Shown here piece by piece: positions 1 to 8,805 of a stretch of 64,000 nucleotides of DNA. The notes beneath the pieces were generated by a model, which searched no databases, had not been told where the DNA came from, and worked only from the letters and a program-made list of their open reading frames with translations. The translations under genes and the position numbers were made by a program. The DNA is taken from contig NZ_FCOX02000005.1 of the NCBI RefSeq assembly GCF_900044055.2, positions 186,001-250,000 of the forward strand. Reading direction: 5' to 3'. Position 1 is the first letter of the stretch, and the number at the start of each line of letters is the position of its first letter. The DNA is from Caballeronia calidae. GTDB taxonomy: Bacteria > Pseudomonadota > Gammaproteobacteria > Burkholderiales > Burkholderiaceae.

Positions 1-282
1 TGCGCGTTCGACGGCAACGGAGCGTTATCGATACTCGGCGAGCAGCGGGTGGACATCGTCGTGTCCGACTGGATGATGCCGGGCCTGGGCGGCGCGCTGC
101 TCTGCCAGACGATGAAGAACGACGCGGCGCTCGCGCACATTCCTTTCCTGATGATTTCCGGGCATCCGAATCCGCCCGCGTTCGTGAGCTATGACGGCTA
201 CCTGCGCAAGCCCGTCGATATGGGGACGCTGATCGCGGCGGTGAATCGCTTGTGCGCCGCGAAAAAGAAGCCGCTCTACTGA
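1..282 (+). CDS. Response-regulator receiver domain, C-terminal part (gene truncated by window edge)
   Basis: The frame is open from the first base, so the start lies outside the window and 93 residues are visible. It shows the second half of a CheY-like receiver fold: the phospho-acceptor aspartate in SDWMMPG (about visible residue 23), the conserved hydroxyl residue in LMISGHP and the conserved lysine in YLRKPVD. Nothing follows the receiver domain except about 15 residues, so the protein either ends with a receiver or is a stand-alone receiver. The output domain, if any, would be upstream and cannot be seen. Family assignment is firm; the partner kinase is unknown. Confidence 0.85.
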   Translation, partial: CAFDGNGALSILGEQRVDIVVSDWMMPGLGGALLCQTMKNDAALAHIPFLMISGHPNPPAFVSYDGYLRKPVDMGTLIAAVNRLCAAKKKPLY

Positions 283-289
283 CCCGCGT

Positions 290-1003
290 CTAGCGCAATT
301 CGGCCAGCGCCTCGTCCATCTGCGTCTGCGCGAGCTGGTTCAACTCCTGCGGAATCTCGCAGTCGAGCGGCAGGCACGGCGTGACGATCACGCGGATATG
401 TCCACCACGATCCGGCCAGCCCTTCGCGGGCCACACCTTGCCCGCATCGTGCACGACGGGCACGACCGGCACCTTCGTCGCGCAGGCGAGGCGCACGCCG
501 CCCGACGCGAGCTTGAGCGGCGCATCGTGCGCGACGCGCGTGCCTTCCGGAAAAATGACCACCGAATCGCCTTTCTTCAGTCGCGCCGCGCACTCGCGCG
601 TCACGGCGGTGTGCGCCTGACGGATCGAGCCGCGGTCGAGGCTCACCATGTCGAGGCCGCGCAGCACCCAGCCGAAGAACGGAATGTTCATGAGCTCGTG
701 CTTGAACACGAAGCTGATGCGGCGCGGAAAAAGCGCCATGAACGAGAGGGTTTCCCACGTCGATTCGTGCCGCGACAGGATGATGCACGGTCCGTCGGGC
801 AAATGCTCCAGCCCTTCGATCGAGCACGTGACGCCGGTGATCGCGCGCATCATCGCGACCATCGCGCGGCACCAGAGCTTCGCGAGCCGGTAGCGCCCGT
901 TGCGGCCGACGAACGGAAAGAGCGGCAGGATCAGGATCGACCAGACGGTGCCGCTGCCGAGCAGATAGGTTGCAAAGAGCCACTTGACGAGGGTGCTGCG
1001 CAT
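290..1003 (-). CDS. plsC: 1-acyl-sn-glycerol-3-phosphate acyltransferase
   Basis: Predicted 237-residue membrane-associated acyltransferase that converts lysophosphatidate to phosphatidate in phospholipid synthesis. An N-terminal hydrophobic helix (about residues 7-28) is followed by the acyltransferase block with SRHESTWETL, a His-x4-Glu variant of the usual HX4D catalytic pair that occurs in many proteobacterial PlsC proteins, and by the glycerol-phosphate-binding FPEGTR motif. The start is placed at MRSTLV because family similarity begins there; an upstream in-frame extension of 40 residues looks non-coding. It lies tail-to-tail with the receiver-domain gene, eight bases apart. Very likely a housekeeping gene or paralogue. 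Confidence 0.9.
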   Translation of the reverse strand: MRSTLVKWLFATYLLGSGTVWSILILPLFPFVGRNGRYRLAKLWCRAMVAMMRAITGVTCSIEGLEHLPDGPCIILSRHESTWETLSFMALFPRRISFVFKHELMNIPFFGWVLRGLDMVSLDRGSIRQAHTAVTRECAARLKKGDSVVIFPEGTRVAHDAPLKLASGGVRLACATKVPVVPVVHDAGKVWPAKGWPDRGGHIRVIVTPCLPLDCEIPQELNQLAQTQMDEALAELR

Positions 1004-1140
1004 CGGGATTCGCTGAATGACAGAGGGGTGACGACGGAAGGAAGCCGCAAGCATAGCGTATCGGGGCGGCGCATCATGCGGTGTCATCGAAGCGATGCAA
1101 CAATGGAGCCCGACGAAACACATTCAGCAAGGATGGAGCA

Positions 1141-2130
1141 ATGGACAATCAATCGCCGGTGCAATTCGACGAAGGCATGCTCGACGTGGGCGACGGTCAC
1201 TCGATCTACTGGCGCGCGCAGGGACCGCACGACGCGCCCGCGATGCTCGTCGTGCACGGCGGCCCCGGCGGCGCGATGAACGTGAAGTGGGCGGACGTGC
1301 TGGAAGAGGGCAAGTGGCGCGTCGTGTTCTTCGATCAACGCGGCTGCGGCAAGTCGAAGCCCTTCGGCAAGCTGGAGCACAACGGCATCGATGCGCTCGT
1401 CGGCGATATGGAAAAGCTGCGCGTCGCGTTGAATATCGAGCAATGGGCGATCTTCGGCGGCTCGTGGGGCACGACGCTCGGCCTCGCGTACGGCGTCGCG
1501 CATCCGGAGCGCTGCACGGGCTTTCTGCTGCGCGGCGTGTTTCTCGCGCGGCGCGAGGACATCGACTGGTTTCTCTGGGACGTGCGCCGCGTGTTCCCCG
1601 AGGCGCACCGCGCGTTTCTCGATGCGATCGAAGCGGCCTGCGGCAAGCGTCCGGTGAACGCGCAGGACATTCTGCGCATGACCGAGGCGCCGCTCGCGCG
1701 CTTCGACGAGGCGGGCACGCGGCTCGCGCGCGCGTGGACGCAATACGAAACGACGCTCTCCGTCGTCAACAAGCCGGAGAAGGAGCCCGCGGAAGCAGAG
1801 AAGCGCCCGAGCGCGGAAGCGAACGCGGCGGCGATCTCGATGGCGCTGCTCGAGCGTCACTACATGGCGAACGAGCTGCCGCCGATGCCGCTCCTGCCGC
1901 TCGTCGCGCGCATCGCGCATCTGCCTTGCCGGATCGTGCATGGCCGCTTCGACATGGTCTGCCCGGCCGATCAGGCGCTCGAACTCGCCGCGCGCTGGCC
2001 CGGCGCGGAGCTGGCCGTCGCGGATGCGTCGGGGCACTGGACGTTCGAGCCGGGCAATCTCGCGGCATTGCGCGCGGGCGCGGCGGCGCTCGCGAACGTG
2101 ATCACGCAGACGAGAACCGCGACCGCCTGA
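1141..2130 (+). CDS. pip: Proline iminopeptidase (prolyl aminopeptidase), alpha/beta hydrolase
   Basis: 329-residue cytoplasmic serine peptidase of family S33 that releases N-terminal proline from peptides. Visible motifs in order: the oxyanion loop HGGPGG (about residue 37), the DQRGCGKS strand, the nucleophile elbow GGSWGTT (Ser near residue 110), the acid in GRFDMVCP and the histidine in SGHWTFE near the C-terminus. The ATG has an AGGATGGAG-type Shine-Dalgarno just upstream. The length fits the family. The stop is four bases from the stop of the convergent EAL gene, so the two genes are independent. Substrate specificity is inferred from family resemblance only. Confidence 0.88.
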   Translation: MDNQSPVQFDEGMLDVGDGHSIYWRAQGPHDAPAMLVVHGGPGGAMNVKWADVLEEGKWRVVFFDQRGCGKSKPFGKLEHNGIDALVGDMEKLRVALNIEQWAIFGGSWGTTLGLAYGVAHPERCTGFLLRGVFLARREDIDWFLWDVRRVFPEAHRAFLDAIEAACGKRPVNAQDILRMTEAPLARFDEAGTRLARAWTQYETTLSVVNKPEKEPAEAEKRPSAEANAAAISMALLERHYMANELPPMPLLPLVARIAHLPCRIVHGRFDMVCPADQALELAARWPGAELAVADASGHWTFEPGNLAALRAGAAALANVITQTRTATA

Positions 2131-2133
2131 CGC

Positions 2134-3546
2134 TCAGAAGATCGCGGGCGCCGCTTCGATCAGCCTGCGCCAGTCGAGATCCATGCCGATCACGACGGGC
2201 CTGGCCGCGCGCTGCGTGGCGATCGTGAGCGTCACGCAAAGCGACGTGCCCGTCACCGAAAGATACGGCGCGCTCGTGATCACCTGCTGCGGCTTCGCGT
2301 AGGCATCGACGAAATACGGGCGATTGTCCCAGCGCCCGGCCGACGGGTCCGCGATCGGCGCGAACCGTTCGCTGGGCGCTTTCGCGGCGGCGCCCGCGAG
2401 GCCCGGCATGAACTCGCGGCCGCCCGCGTCGAGGAAGAAGCAACTGAGCGTGCAGGGCAGCGCGAGCAGATCGGCGCACGTGGCTTCGGTCGTCGCGCCC
2501 GACGCGAAGCGCCTCGCGGCCTGCGTCAGGTTCGAGCGATAAGGCATCAGGAGCAGATCGCTCGCGAGGCGCTCGGTGCGGCGCATCCGCGCGAGCGCGT
2601 CGAACACGTCTTCGAAGAGCGGCGTCGCGGTGCCGCGCCCGGCAAGCTGCGCCGACGGCATGCCGAACAGATAGCCCTGCACGAAATCGACATTCGAGCG
2701 CGCCGCGAGCATCAGATCGTCGCCTGTCTCGATGCCTTCCGCGACCACGAACATGCCCGATTCGTGCAGAAGATCGACGAGCTTCGGCATCAGCGCGTCG
2801 CGCATGGGGGCGCGCGGCGGCGTGCTGCCGGCGCGCACGAGGCTGCGGTCGAGCTTGACGATGTCCGGCTTCAGCGTGAGCAGCCGGTCGATGTTGGAAT
2901 GCCCCGCGCCGAAATCGTCGACGGCGACGAGAAAGCCCTGCGCGCGGAACGCATGCGTCGCGCGCGCCAGATCGTCGACGTCCGTGCCGCCGGATTCGAG
3001 CACTTCGATCACGAGCCGCTCGGGCGCGAGGCCGGCTTCGCGCGCGGCCGAGGCGAGCCGCGCGGCGTAGCCGGGATCGATGAAGGTCGCGGGATTGACG
3101 TTGAGGAAGAGCCAGTGCGCGGCGGGCAGCATCGGCGCCGCGTTCCTCAGATGCGTGAGGTGGCTCATGCGGTCGAGCTCGGTGAGCGTGCCCGCGACGA
3201 TCGCGCGTCCGAAGAGATCGAACGCGCCGACGAGCGCATCGCCGCCCGCGTCGCCGCGCAACAGCGCCTCGTAGCCCACTTCGCGCTGATGCGGCAGGCT
3301 GAAGATCGGCTGCAGATGCGTGCGCAGCGCGATGCCGTCGACGATGTCCGGGCGTCCGCTCAGCACGTTCAGGCGGCGGCCGGGCACGCCTGCGCGGCGC
3401 CCGGAGTCGGCGTACGGAAAGCGCGCGCCGGCAGACGAACGCCAAGAGGACAGAGGTCGAGGAACGGCACGGCAGTCACACGTTTCGGTGGGAATGAGCA
3501 CAATATCGGCCGATCGTGCGCAAACTTGAGCGGCCCGCTCGTCCAT
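2134..3546 (-). CDS. EAL-domain cyclic-di-GMP phosphodiesterase with C-terminal sensor-like domain
   Basis: About 470 residues. The EAL domain begins near LRTHLQPIF and keeps the metal and catalytic signatures: EALLRG, NVNP, IEVLES, DDFGAG, IVKLD and VAEGIET, so an active c-di-GMP phosphodiesterase is expected. The C-terminal ~150 residues (DNRPYFVDAYAKPQQVITS and following) look like a PAS/Cache-type fold as in YkuI-like proteins, so activity may be ligand-controlled. No signal peptide or clear membrane helix is visible, suggesting a cytosolic protein. The start is uncertain: I chose the ATG giving MDERAAQV, but a GTG 16 codons upstream and later starts are possible, as no strong Shine-Dalgarno is seen. 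Confidence 0.85.
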   Translation of the reverse strand: MDERAAQVCARSADIVLIPTETCDCRAVPRPLSSWRSSAGARFPYADSGRRAGVPGRRLNVLSGRPDIVDGIALRTHLQPIFSLPHQREVGYEALLRGDAGGDALVGAFDLFGRAIVAGTLTELDRMSHLTHLRNAAPMLPAAHWLFLNVNPATFIDPGYAARLASAAREAGLAPERLVIEVLESGGTDVDDLARATHAFRAQGFLVAVDDFGAGHSNIDRLLTLKPDIVKLDRSLVRAGSTPPRAPMRDALMPKLVDLLHESGMFVVAEGIETGDDLMLAARSNVDFVQGYLFGMPSAQLAGRGTATPLFEDVFDALARMRRTERLASDLLLMPYRSNLTQAARRFASGATTEATCADLLALPCTLSCFFLDAGGREFMPGLAGAAAKAPSERFAPIADPSAGRWDNRPYFVDAYAKPQQVITSAPYLSVTGTSLCVTLTIATQRAARPVVIGMDLDWRRLIEAAPAIF

Positions 3547-3690
3547 ACGTCGAGAGCCGTTCGGCGTCGTCCGGTTTGCTGCCGCCGCCCGCACGATCTA
3601 TCTTTGTTGTTGCGAGGAGGCTGCGATCTGGTACAAGTTAGGCTGGACCCGGCTCGTCGAACGATGCAACGAACCAAGTGAGAGAGATAG

Positions 3691-4113
3691 ATGGCGCAAC
3701 AGAAAACCAATCCCAAGCTCGAGCAGGCGCTGACGCGCGGCGATCTCGCGATCCGTCAGGCCAACTCGGGGCGCGCCACGGCGGTGCTGCGCGCACTGGG
3801 CAAGATGATCGTGGAGGCATCCGCGACGATCGGCGTCGAGGCGCACGTCGTCATTCACGACGGCGACAAGATCTACGATCCCGCCGACGGCGTGTGGCCG
3901 CAGCAGTTGCTCGTGTCGCTCGACGGGCCGGTCGAAGAGAACGATCCGGACGAGATTCGCACGATCACCCTGCTCGCGGATACGCCGGCCACGATTTTCC
4001 GCTGCGAATGGCAGCGCGCGGACGGCAATATCGGACGGCAGGAAGGGCGGCCGCTCGCGATGGTGGCATTCATCACCGACGTCGATATCCCCTGGCTCGA
4101 CGACGACGACTGA
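3691..4113 (+). CDS. Conserved hypothetical protein, 140 aa, acidic C-terminus
   Basis: Small soluble protein that I do not recognise. It has no signal peptide or membrane helix and ends in a run of acidic residues (WLDDDD). A GAGAGAGAT purine stretch precedes the ATG and a strong hairpin terminator follows the stop, so it looks like a monocistronic, genuinely expressed gene. Codon use matches the neighbouring genes. The middle contains alternating hydrophobic strands (AHVVIHDGDKIYDP, QQLLVSLDG), suggesting an alpha/beta or beta-rich fold. No function is proposed. Confidence 0.7.
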   Translation: MAQQKTNPKLEQALTRGDLAIRQANSGRATAVLRALGKMIVEASATIGVEAHVVIHDGDKIYDPADGVWPQQLLVSLDGPVEENDPDEIRTITLLADTPATIFRCEWQRADGNIGRQEGRPLAMVAFITDVDIPWLDDDD

Positions 4114-4172
4114 TTAATTTTTAATTCGCTCCGGCGATTTCACACGGCCGACATGATTATGTCGTGTTAGCG

Positions 4173-4205
4173 CGGGCGCTTCCTTTCGCAAGGACGCCCG
4201 TTTTT
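4173..4205 (+). terminator. Rho-independent terminator after the 140-aa gene
   Basis: CGGGCG and TCCTT pair with AAGGA and CGCCCG around a TCGC loop with a two-base bulge, followed directly by five T residues. Position and orientation fit termination of the upstream plus-strand gene. Confidence 0.85.
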
Positions 4206-4666
4206 CATTTGGCCGCCGGCAGGCGCTCGAATCCCAGATTTTGCGGTTTCGCATTCACAGATTCTGCGAATGCCGCATGTAAGCAAACGTTACCGACTCC
4301 TTTTTTTTCTGCGTTTTCCAACGTTTACGCGATGCTCCGCGCCGCTTCGGCGAACGTTATTCTCTGGATTGCCTCTCGCGTCGATGGGTGGCTGCTCGCC
4401 CTCGTTTCATTACCCTGATCGGGCTCGCATATTCCTGTAGGACATATGCATATATTGGTTGTGCGGCGACTACCCGGCGAGCGGTTTCGCCGATTAGAAG
4501 CTTTCTTCCACTGCTTTAGCCTGAATTTTGCTGTGGAACAGCGGCAAGCGCGCACCCCGCTATTGGTCTTCGTGAGAGGCTCGATACGCCCGTGTAAAGG
4601 AACCAACCAATAAATCTCCTTTACGCGCGGCCCTTTCCAATCGCCAAGAAAAAATGGGGTTTACAA
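4206..4666 (+). promoter_or_regulatory. Long AT-richer leader/promoter region of the FeeM-like gene
   Basis: About 460 bases without a convincing gene, clearly richer in A/T than the surroundings. Its most notable element is an 11-base inverted repeat, CGTGTAAAGGA at 4591-4601 and TCCTTTACGCG at 4617-4627 (one mismatch, 15-base gap), ending 39 bases before the downstream start codon. It could be an operator or a hairpin in the mRNA leader. An 84-codon open frame starting at 4164 has no family features or good ribosome site and is not called. Confidence 0.45.
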
Positions 4667-5443
4667 ATGGAACGTCTGAACCTTGCCAACAGTGCCGCCG
4701 CTAACCAATCCGAATCGGCGATCCGCCCAACGCTCACGGTCGTGCCCGCGCTTCAGAAATCCGAGCGCATGCCGTTTACTATCCGTATCGTCCGCGATGA
4801 TGCGGGACTGCAAAAAGCCGTGAGCATCAGACGTTCGGCCTATGGGCGGCATCTGCCCGAATTCGCCGAAACGATGACGATCGAGTCCTCCGACCGCGAT
4901 CGCGGCACCGCCGTGCTGCTGGCGGAATCCAAGCTCGACGGCGCACCGCTCGGCACCATGCGTATTCAGACCAATGCGTATGCCCCCCTCGCGGTGGAGC
5001 AGTCGGTGCGTCTGCCGGATCATCTCGGGACGAGCCGCCTCGCGGAAGCGACGCGTCTCGGCGTCGCGGGCGGCATGGTGGGGCGCGTGGTGAAAGTGGC
5101 GCTGTGCAAGGCGCTGTGGATGTTCTGCGAGCTGCACGAGATCGATTACATGGTGATCACGGCGCGCACGCCGCTGGATCGGGAGTACGAGGCGATGCTC
5201 TTCAAGGATGTTTTTGGCGTCAACGAATTCCTGCCGATGTCCCACGTGGGCGGCCTGCCGCATCGCGTGCTGGCGAAGGATGTCGCCGCGGCGCGCCAGC
5301 GCTGGGAAGAAGCCCGTCATCCGCTGTTCAACTACATGGTGAATACTCACCACCCGGATATCGATTTGCATTCTGTAGATTTATCTTTTGACTGGGAACC
5401 GGTACGATGCCCGGAGGCTCCGCTGATGGCCTACGGCAGATAA
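4667..5443 (+). CDS. FeeM-like N-acyl amino acid synthase / LuxI-fold N-acyltransferase
   Basis: 258 residues. After a ~37-residue variable leader comes a GNAT/LuxI-like fold: FTIRIVRDDAGLQKAVSIRR, the acidic SSDRDRGTAVLLAE strand, LGTMRIQ, and the diagnostic RLAEATRLGV strand that corresponds to the E-x-x-R-x-x-V region of FeeM and autoinducer synthases. Known FeeM proteins join fatty acyl groups from acyl carrier protein to tyrosine or other amino acids, giving long-chain N-acyl amino acids, some proposed as signals; the substrate here is unknown. The next gene, 154 bases downstream on the same strand, is a membrane GGDEF-EAL protein, suggesting signalling or envelope coupling. The long, unusually AT-rich upstream region implies separate regulation. 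Confidence 0.72.
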   Translation: MERLNLANSAAANQSESAIRPTLTVVPALQKSERMPFTIRIVRDDAGLQKAVSIRRSAYGRHLPEFAETMTIESSDRDRGTAVLLAESKLDGAPLGTMRIQTNAYAPLAVEQSVRLPDHLGTSRLAEATRLGVAGGMVGRVVKVALCKALWMFCELHEIDYMVITARTPLDREYEAMLFKDVFGVNEFLPMSHVGGLPHRVLAKDVAAARQRWEEARHPLFNYMVNTHHPDIDLHSVDLSFDWEPVRCPEAPLMAYGR

Positions 5444-5480
5444 AAAAAGGCACGAACGTCAGGAAGGTAATAGCGATAAA

Positions 5481-5501
5481 CCGGACCGCTCCGCGGTCCG
5501 G
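5481..5501 (+). terminator. Perfect 8-bp stem-loop between the FeeM-like and GGDEF-EAL genes
   Basis: CCGGACCG and CGGTCCGG flank a five-base loop. No T tract follows, so it may be a weak terminator, an attenuating hairpin or an mRNA-stabilising element limiting co-transcription of the two genes. Confidence 0.45.
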
Positions 5502-5597
5502 TTGGCCAAAGCGACGGTGAACGGGGTTTTCCAATGGCTCTGTCGCCGCCCGCGCCGGCGCATTTCGCGTCGGGCGCAAACGGGGGTTTTTCCAGGT

Positions 5598-8567
5598 ATG
5601 GCGTCGGTTATTCCAGCTTCCCTATCGAGATACAGACGCACGGGCTCGTGGATCGACGACGCGCTGTACGCGGTCGCCGTTTATGCCGTGCCTTTTCTGA
5701 TTTTGCTCGGTACGATCGCCACGCTCTATTTCCTGCCGCGCCAATATGAATCGCGCGGCGCGCTTGCTCTCGAATTGCGCGTCGTCGCCGATAAAACCGG
5801 CATCATGGCGCCCGCCGAAGCGCTTCAAGTGCTGCAAGGCGCCACGCCCGTTCGAAGTTACAGCACGCGTCTTTCCGAAAAGCCGGTGTGGTTCAGTTTC
5901 GCAACGCCCAGCATGAGCGCGGATTCGTCGACGATCGTCGAATTGCCGTCGCGGCACGCGCAAACGCTTGCCTGCTGGAACGCGAATACGCTCGCGCCGC
6001 TCGGCCAGGCCGATCGCGACGGCGTGAGCGGCGAGATGCGCGCAGTGAAAGCGGGCTTTTCGATTCAGGTCGGCCGGCTAAAACAAACCGAAAACATTCT
6101 CTGCCGGGGCACATTTTCCGGTCCCGCGCAAATCAACGCGAACGCGTGGGAATGGCAAGGCCTGCGCAATTCCGCGCTCGATTTTCAGGAAAGCTCGGGT
6201 CTCATCGCCGGCGGCTTGCTGACGCTTGCGGTATTCGTGTTCGTCACCGCGCTCATCAATCACGAATGGACCTACGTGATTTTCGCGGTGTGGCTCGTCG
6301 GCAATCTGCGCCTCTGCGCGAACGCGATGGGCTGGGACATGCAATGGCTCGGCCGCGTGCTGCCATCGGACTTCCTGCAGCCGTTGCGGCAGGTCACGTT
6401 TGCCGCGTACTACCTGCTGACCGCCGCGCTCTTTCAGCAGCTCTTCCGGCGCGAGCTGCGCGTGGTCGGCTATCGCTGGCTGCTGCGCGTGATCCAGTAC
6501 GTCGGCATCGTGTTGCTCGGCGCCGCGCTCGCGCTGCCGTATGCGCTTTTCATCCCCGCGCTGTGGATCATCGCGGGCTTCGGCATTTGCGTGCTGCTGT
6601 TCTTCCTCGCGCGGCTCGTGTGGATGGCGCGCTCGCGCACCGTCATGTGGTATGTCGCGTCACTCGGCGTCGTGCTGTTCGCGACATTCTCGGAAGTGCT
6701 CGGCGCGGCCTTCGGGCTGAAGGTGCTCGTCGGCGGCGTCAATACGGTGATGGCCGCGCTGTCGTCGAGCATGATGGCCGCCTTCGCGATCGCCGAGCAG
6801 ATGCGCGCCGAACGCGATTTCCGCCGACAGGCGCAGATGGAATTGCGCAACACCTACGAAGTCACGCCGATCGGCCTCTTCACGCTCGACGCCGACGGCC
6901 ACTTCGTGCGCGCCAACCCCGCGTTGCGCGCGATGCTCGATCTGCAAAAGGCCGACTACAAGGTGCGGCACTGGAACGACTACTTCGAGGCGGGCGCGTG
7001 GGGCGCGTTGCAGGCGCTGGCGTCGAAAGGCAGCGACGGCGAACTGGAAATGGGCGGTTCGCCCGCGCGCGGCACCGGCGAGCGGCGTTATCTGCTGAAG
7101 GCAATCCGCTCGAACGGCTGGATCGAAGGCTCGCTGCAGGATACGACCGAACGGTCCCGGGCCGTCGAGCGGCTGCGCTTTCTGGCGGAGCATGATCCGC
7201 TCACCGCGTCGCTGAACCGGCGCGGCATCGAGAAGGCGATTTCCGCGCAAAGCGAGGAAACGCTGCCGTGGGCGCTCGCGTATGTCGATCTCGACCGCTT
7301 CAAGCTCGTCAACGATCTCTTCGGACATCGCTGCGGCGACGAAGTGCTGCGCCAGGTCGCGGCACGCACGCGCGCACACTTCGCGGGCAGCTATCCGGTG
7401 GGCCGCATCGGCGGCGACGAATTCGTATGCGTGATGCACGACACGTCGATCGAGGATGCGATCGCGCAATGCCGCGAGCTGATCGCGATTCTTTCGGACG
7501 CGCCGTATCAGGTCGGCAACCGCGCGTTCCAGGTGAAGGCGTCGATCGGTCTCGTCGAATGCTCGCAGGGCGTGCGCGTGCAGGACGCGCTGGCGCACGC
7601 GGATCGCGCATGCCGCGAGGCGAAGAAAGTCGCGCACACGCATCTCGTTACGTATCGCAAAGGCGCGGCCGCGTTCGAGGAGCGCGCGGAGGAGCTGAAG
7701 CTCGTCGAGACGCTCGGGCGCAATCGCCTGCCGCAGGGGCTCTTCCTCGTGATGCAGCCGATCATGTCGCTTTCGGCGCCCACCGAATCGCTCAACTTCG
7801 AAGTGCTGCTGCGCATGCGCGCGCCCGACGGGACGACGCTGCCCGCGGGCAAGGTGATCGTCGCGGCGGAGGAATCGGGCAATATCGCCGCGATCGACCG
7901 CTGGGTCATCTCGACACTGCTCGAATGGATCGAGGTGCATCAGCATCAGCTCGCCAGCACGCAGTTCGTCTGCGTGAATCTGTCGGGCGGGTCGCTGAAC
8001 GACGAGCAGTTCATGGAGGACATCTTCGCGCTCTTCGCGCGTTATCAGTCGATCGTCCATTACCTGTGCCTGGAGATCACGGAGAGCGTCGCGCTGCACG
8101 ATCTGGAGAACACGCAGCGCTTCATCGCGCGCGTGCACGACATGGGCGGCAAGATCGCGCTCGACGACTTCGGCGCGGGTTATACGTCGTTCAAGTATCT
8201 GAAGGCGCTGTCCGCCGATGCGCTCAAGATCGACGGCGAATTCGTGCGCTCGATGTGCGCGCATCCGGCCGATATCGCGATCGTCGAGGCGATCGTCGCG
8301 CTCGCGCGCAATCTCGGCATGCGCAGCGTCGCGGAGTGGGTCGAGGACATCGATACCTTGCGCGCGCTGCAGGAGATCGGCGTCGATTATGTGCAGGGTT
8401 TCCTCGTCGCGCGGCCGCAGGACAGTTCCGCGATTCTCGCGGCGAGCTCGGCCGCGAGCTTCGTGAAGGATCCGGAAGTGATCGCTTTCGTCGAATGTCT
8501 GTCGGAGCCGGCGCAGACGAACGTGTTCGACTACGAATGGCACGCGCGCGCTTCAGGCACGCACTGA
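5598..8567 (+). CDS. Membrane-bound PAS-GGDEF-EAL cyclic-di-GMP enzyme with 7TM-type sensor
   Basis: About 989 residues from the chosen ATG (MASVIPASL). Order: one N-terminal membrane helix (about 20-42), a ~150-residue extracytoplasmic segment, a cluster of about seven membrane helices (about 200-400), a PAS-like domain (from about 415), GGDEF near residue 605 (RIGGDEF intact) and an EAL domain from about 735 (variant FEVLLRM, with LEITES, DDFGAG, LKID and SVAEWVE retained). Both catalytic halves look intact; I see no RxxD inhibitory site just before GGDEF. The layout resembles 7TMR-DISM receptors that bind small ligands outside the membrane. The FeeM-like gene immediately upstream suggests, but does not prove, that an N-acyl product is the ligand. 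Upstream in-frame starts exist but look non-coding. Confidence 0.88.
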   Translation: MASVIPASLSRYRRTGSWIDDALYAVAVYAVPFLILLGTIATLYFLPRQYESRGALALELRVVADKTGIMAPAEALQVLQGATPVRSYSTRLSEKPVWFSFATPSMSADSSTIVELPSRHAQTLACWNANTLAPLGQADRDGVSGEMRAVKAGFSIQVGRLKQTENILCRGTFSGPAQINANAWEWQGLRNSALDFQESSGLIAGGLLTLAVFVFVTALINHEWTYVIFAVWLVGNLRLCANAMGWDMQWLGRVLPSDFLQPLRQVTFAAYYLLTAALFQQLFRRELRVVGYRWLLRVIQYVGIVLLGAALALPYALFIPALWIIAGFGICVLLFFLARLVWMARSRTVMWYVASLGVVLFATFSEVLGAAFGLKVLVGGVNTVMAALSSSMMAAFAIAEQMRAERDFRRQAQMELRNTYEVTPIGLFTLDADGHFVRANPALRAMLDLQKADYKVRHWNDYFEAGAWGALQALASKGSDGELEMGGSPARGTGERRYLLKAIRSNGWIEGSLQDTTERSRAVERLRFLAEHDPLTASLNRRGIEKAISAQSEETLPWALAYVDLDRFKLVNDLFGHRCGDEVLRQVAARTRAHFAGSYPVGRIGGDEFVCVMHDTSIEDAIAQCRELIAILSDAPYQVGNRAFQVKASIGLVECSQGVRVQDALAHADRACREAKKVAHTHLVTYRKGAAAFEERAEELKLVETLGRNRLPQGLFLVMQPIMSLSAPTESLNFEVLLRMRAPDGTTLPAGKVIVAAEESGNIAAIDRWVISTLLEWIEVHQHQLASTQFVCVNLSGGSLNDEQFMEDIFALFARYQSIVHYLCLEITESVALHDLENTQRFIARVHDMGGKIALDDFGAGYTSFKYLKALSADALKIDGEFVRSMCAHPADIAIVEAIVALARNLGMRSVAEWVEDIDTLRALQEIGVDYVQGFLVARPQDSSAILAASSAASFVKDPEVIAFVECLSEPAQTNVFDYEWHARASGTH

Positions 8568-8595
8568 AACCGCGCGCCTGAGGCGCCGCAACGTC

Positions 8596-8805
8596 TCAGA
8601 CCGTTTTCATCTCGTTCAATATCTTCGCCGCCGCGATGGGAATGCGCGTGTCGTCCCATTGCGCGAGCCATTGAATTTCCTTGCGCGTGAAATAGCCGGG
8701 GTGATTGCGCAGCGCGAACTGCAACGAATCGACGATGTGATCGCGGATGATCTGCGGCGCGCTTTCGTCATTGACGATCGCATGAAGGGCTTCGAGTGTG
8801 CTCAT
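8596..8805 (-). CDS. Small hypothetical protein, 69 aa
   Basis: Soluble alpha-helical small protein (MSTLEALHAIVNDES...) without recognisable family motifs. Composition is balanced and protein-like rather than arginine-rich as in antisense shadows in this genome. Its ATG overlaps the stop of another possible small reading frame (ATGA overlap), implying translational coupling. The pair is convergent with the GGDEF-EAL gene and divergent from the ROK regulator. No function is proposed. Confidence 0.6.
   Translation of the reverse strand: MSTLEALHAIVNDESAPQIIRDHIVDSLQFALRNHPGYFTRKEIQWLAQWDDTRIPIAAAKILNEMKTV

Noticed and set aside
290..1003. His-x4-Glu instead of His-x4-Asp in PlsC
   Set aside because: This variant is common in proteobacterial PlsC proteins and is not unusual.
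4164..4418. 84-codon open frame upstream of the FeeM-like gene
   Set aside because: It starts inside the terminator of the previous gene, lacks a ribosome site and has no protein-like features.
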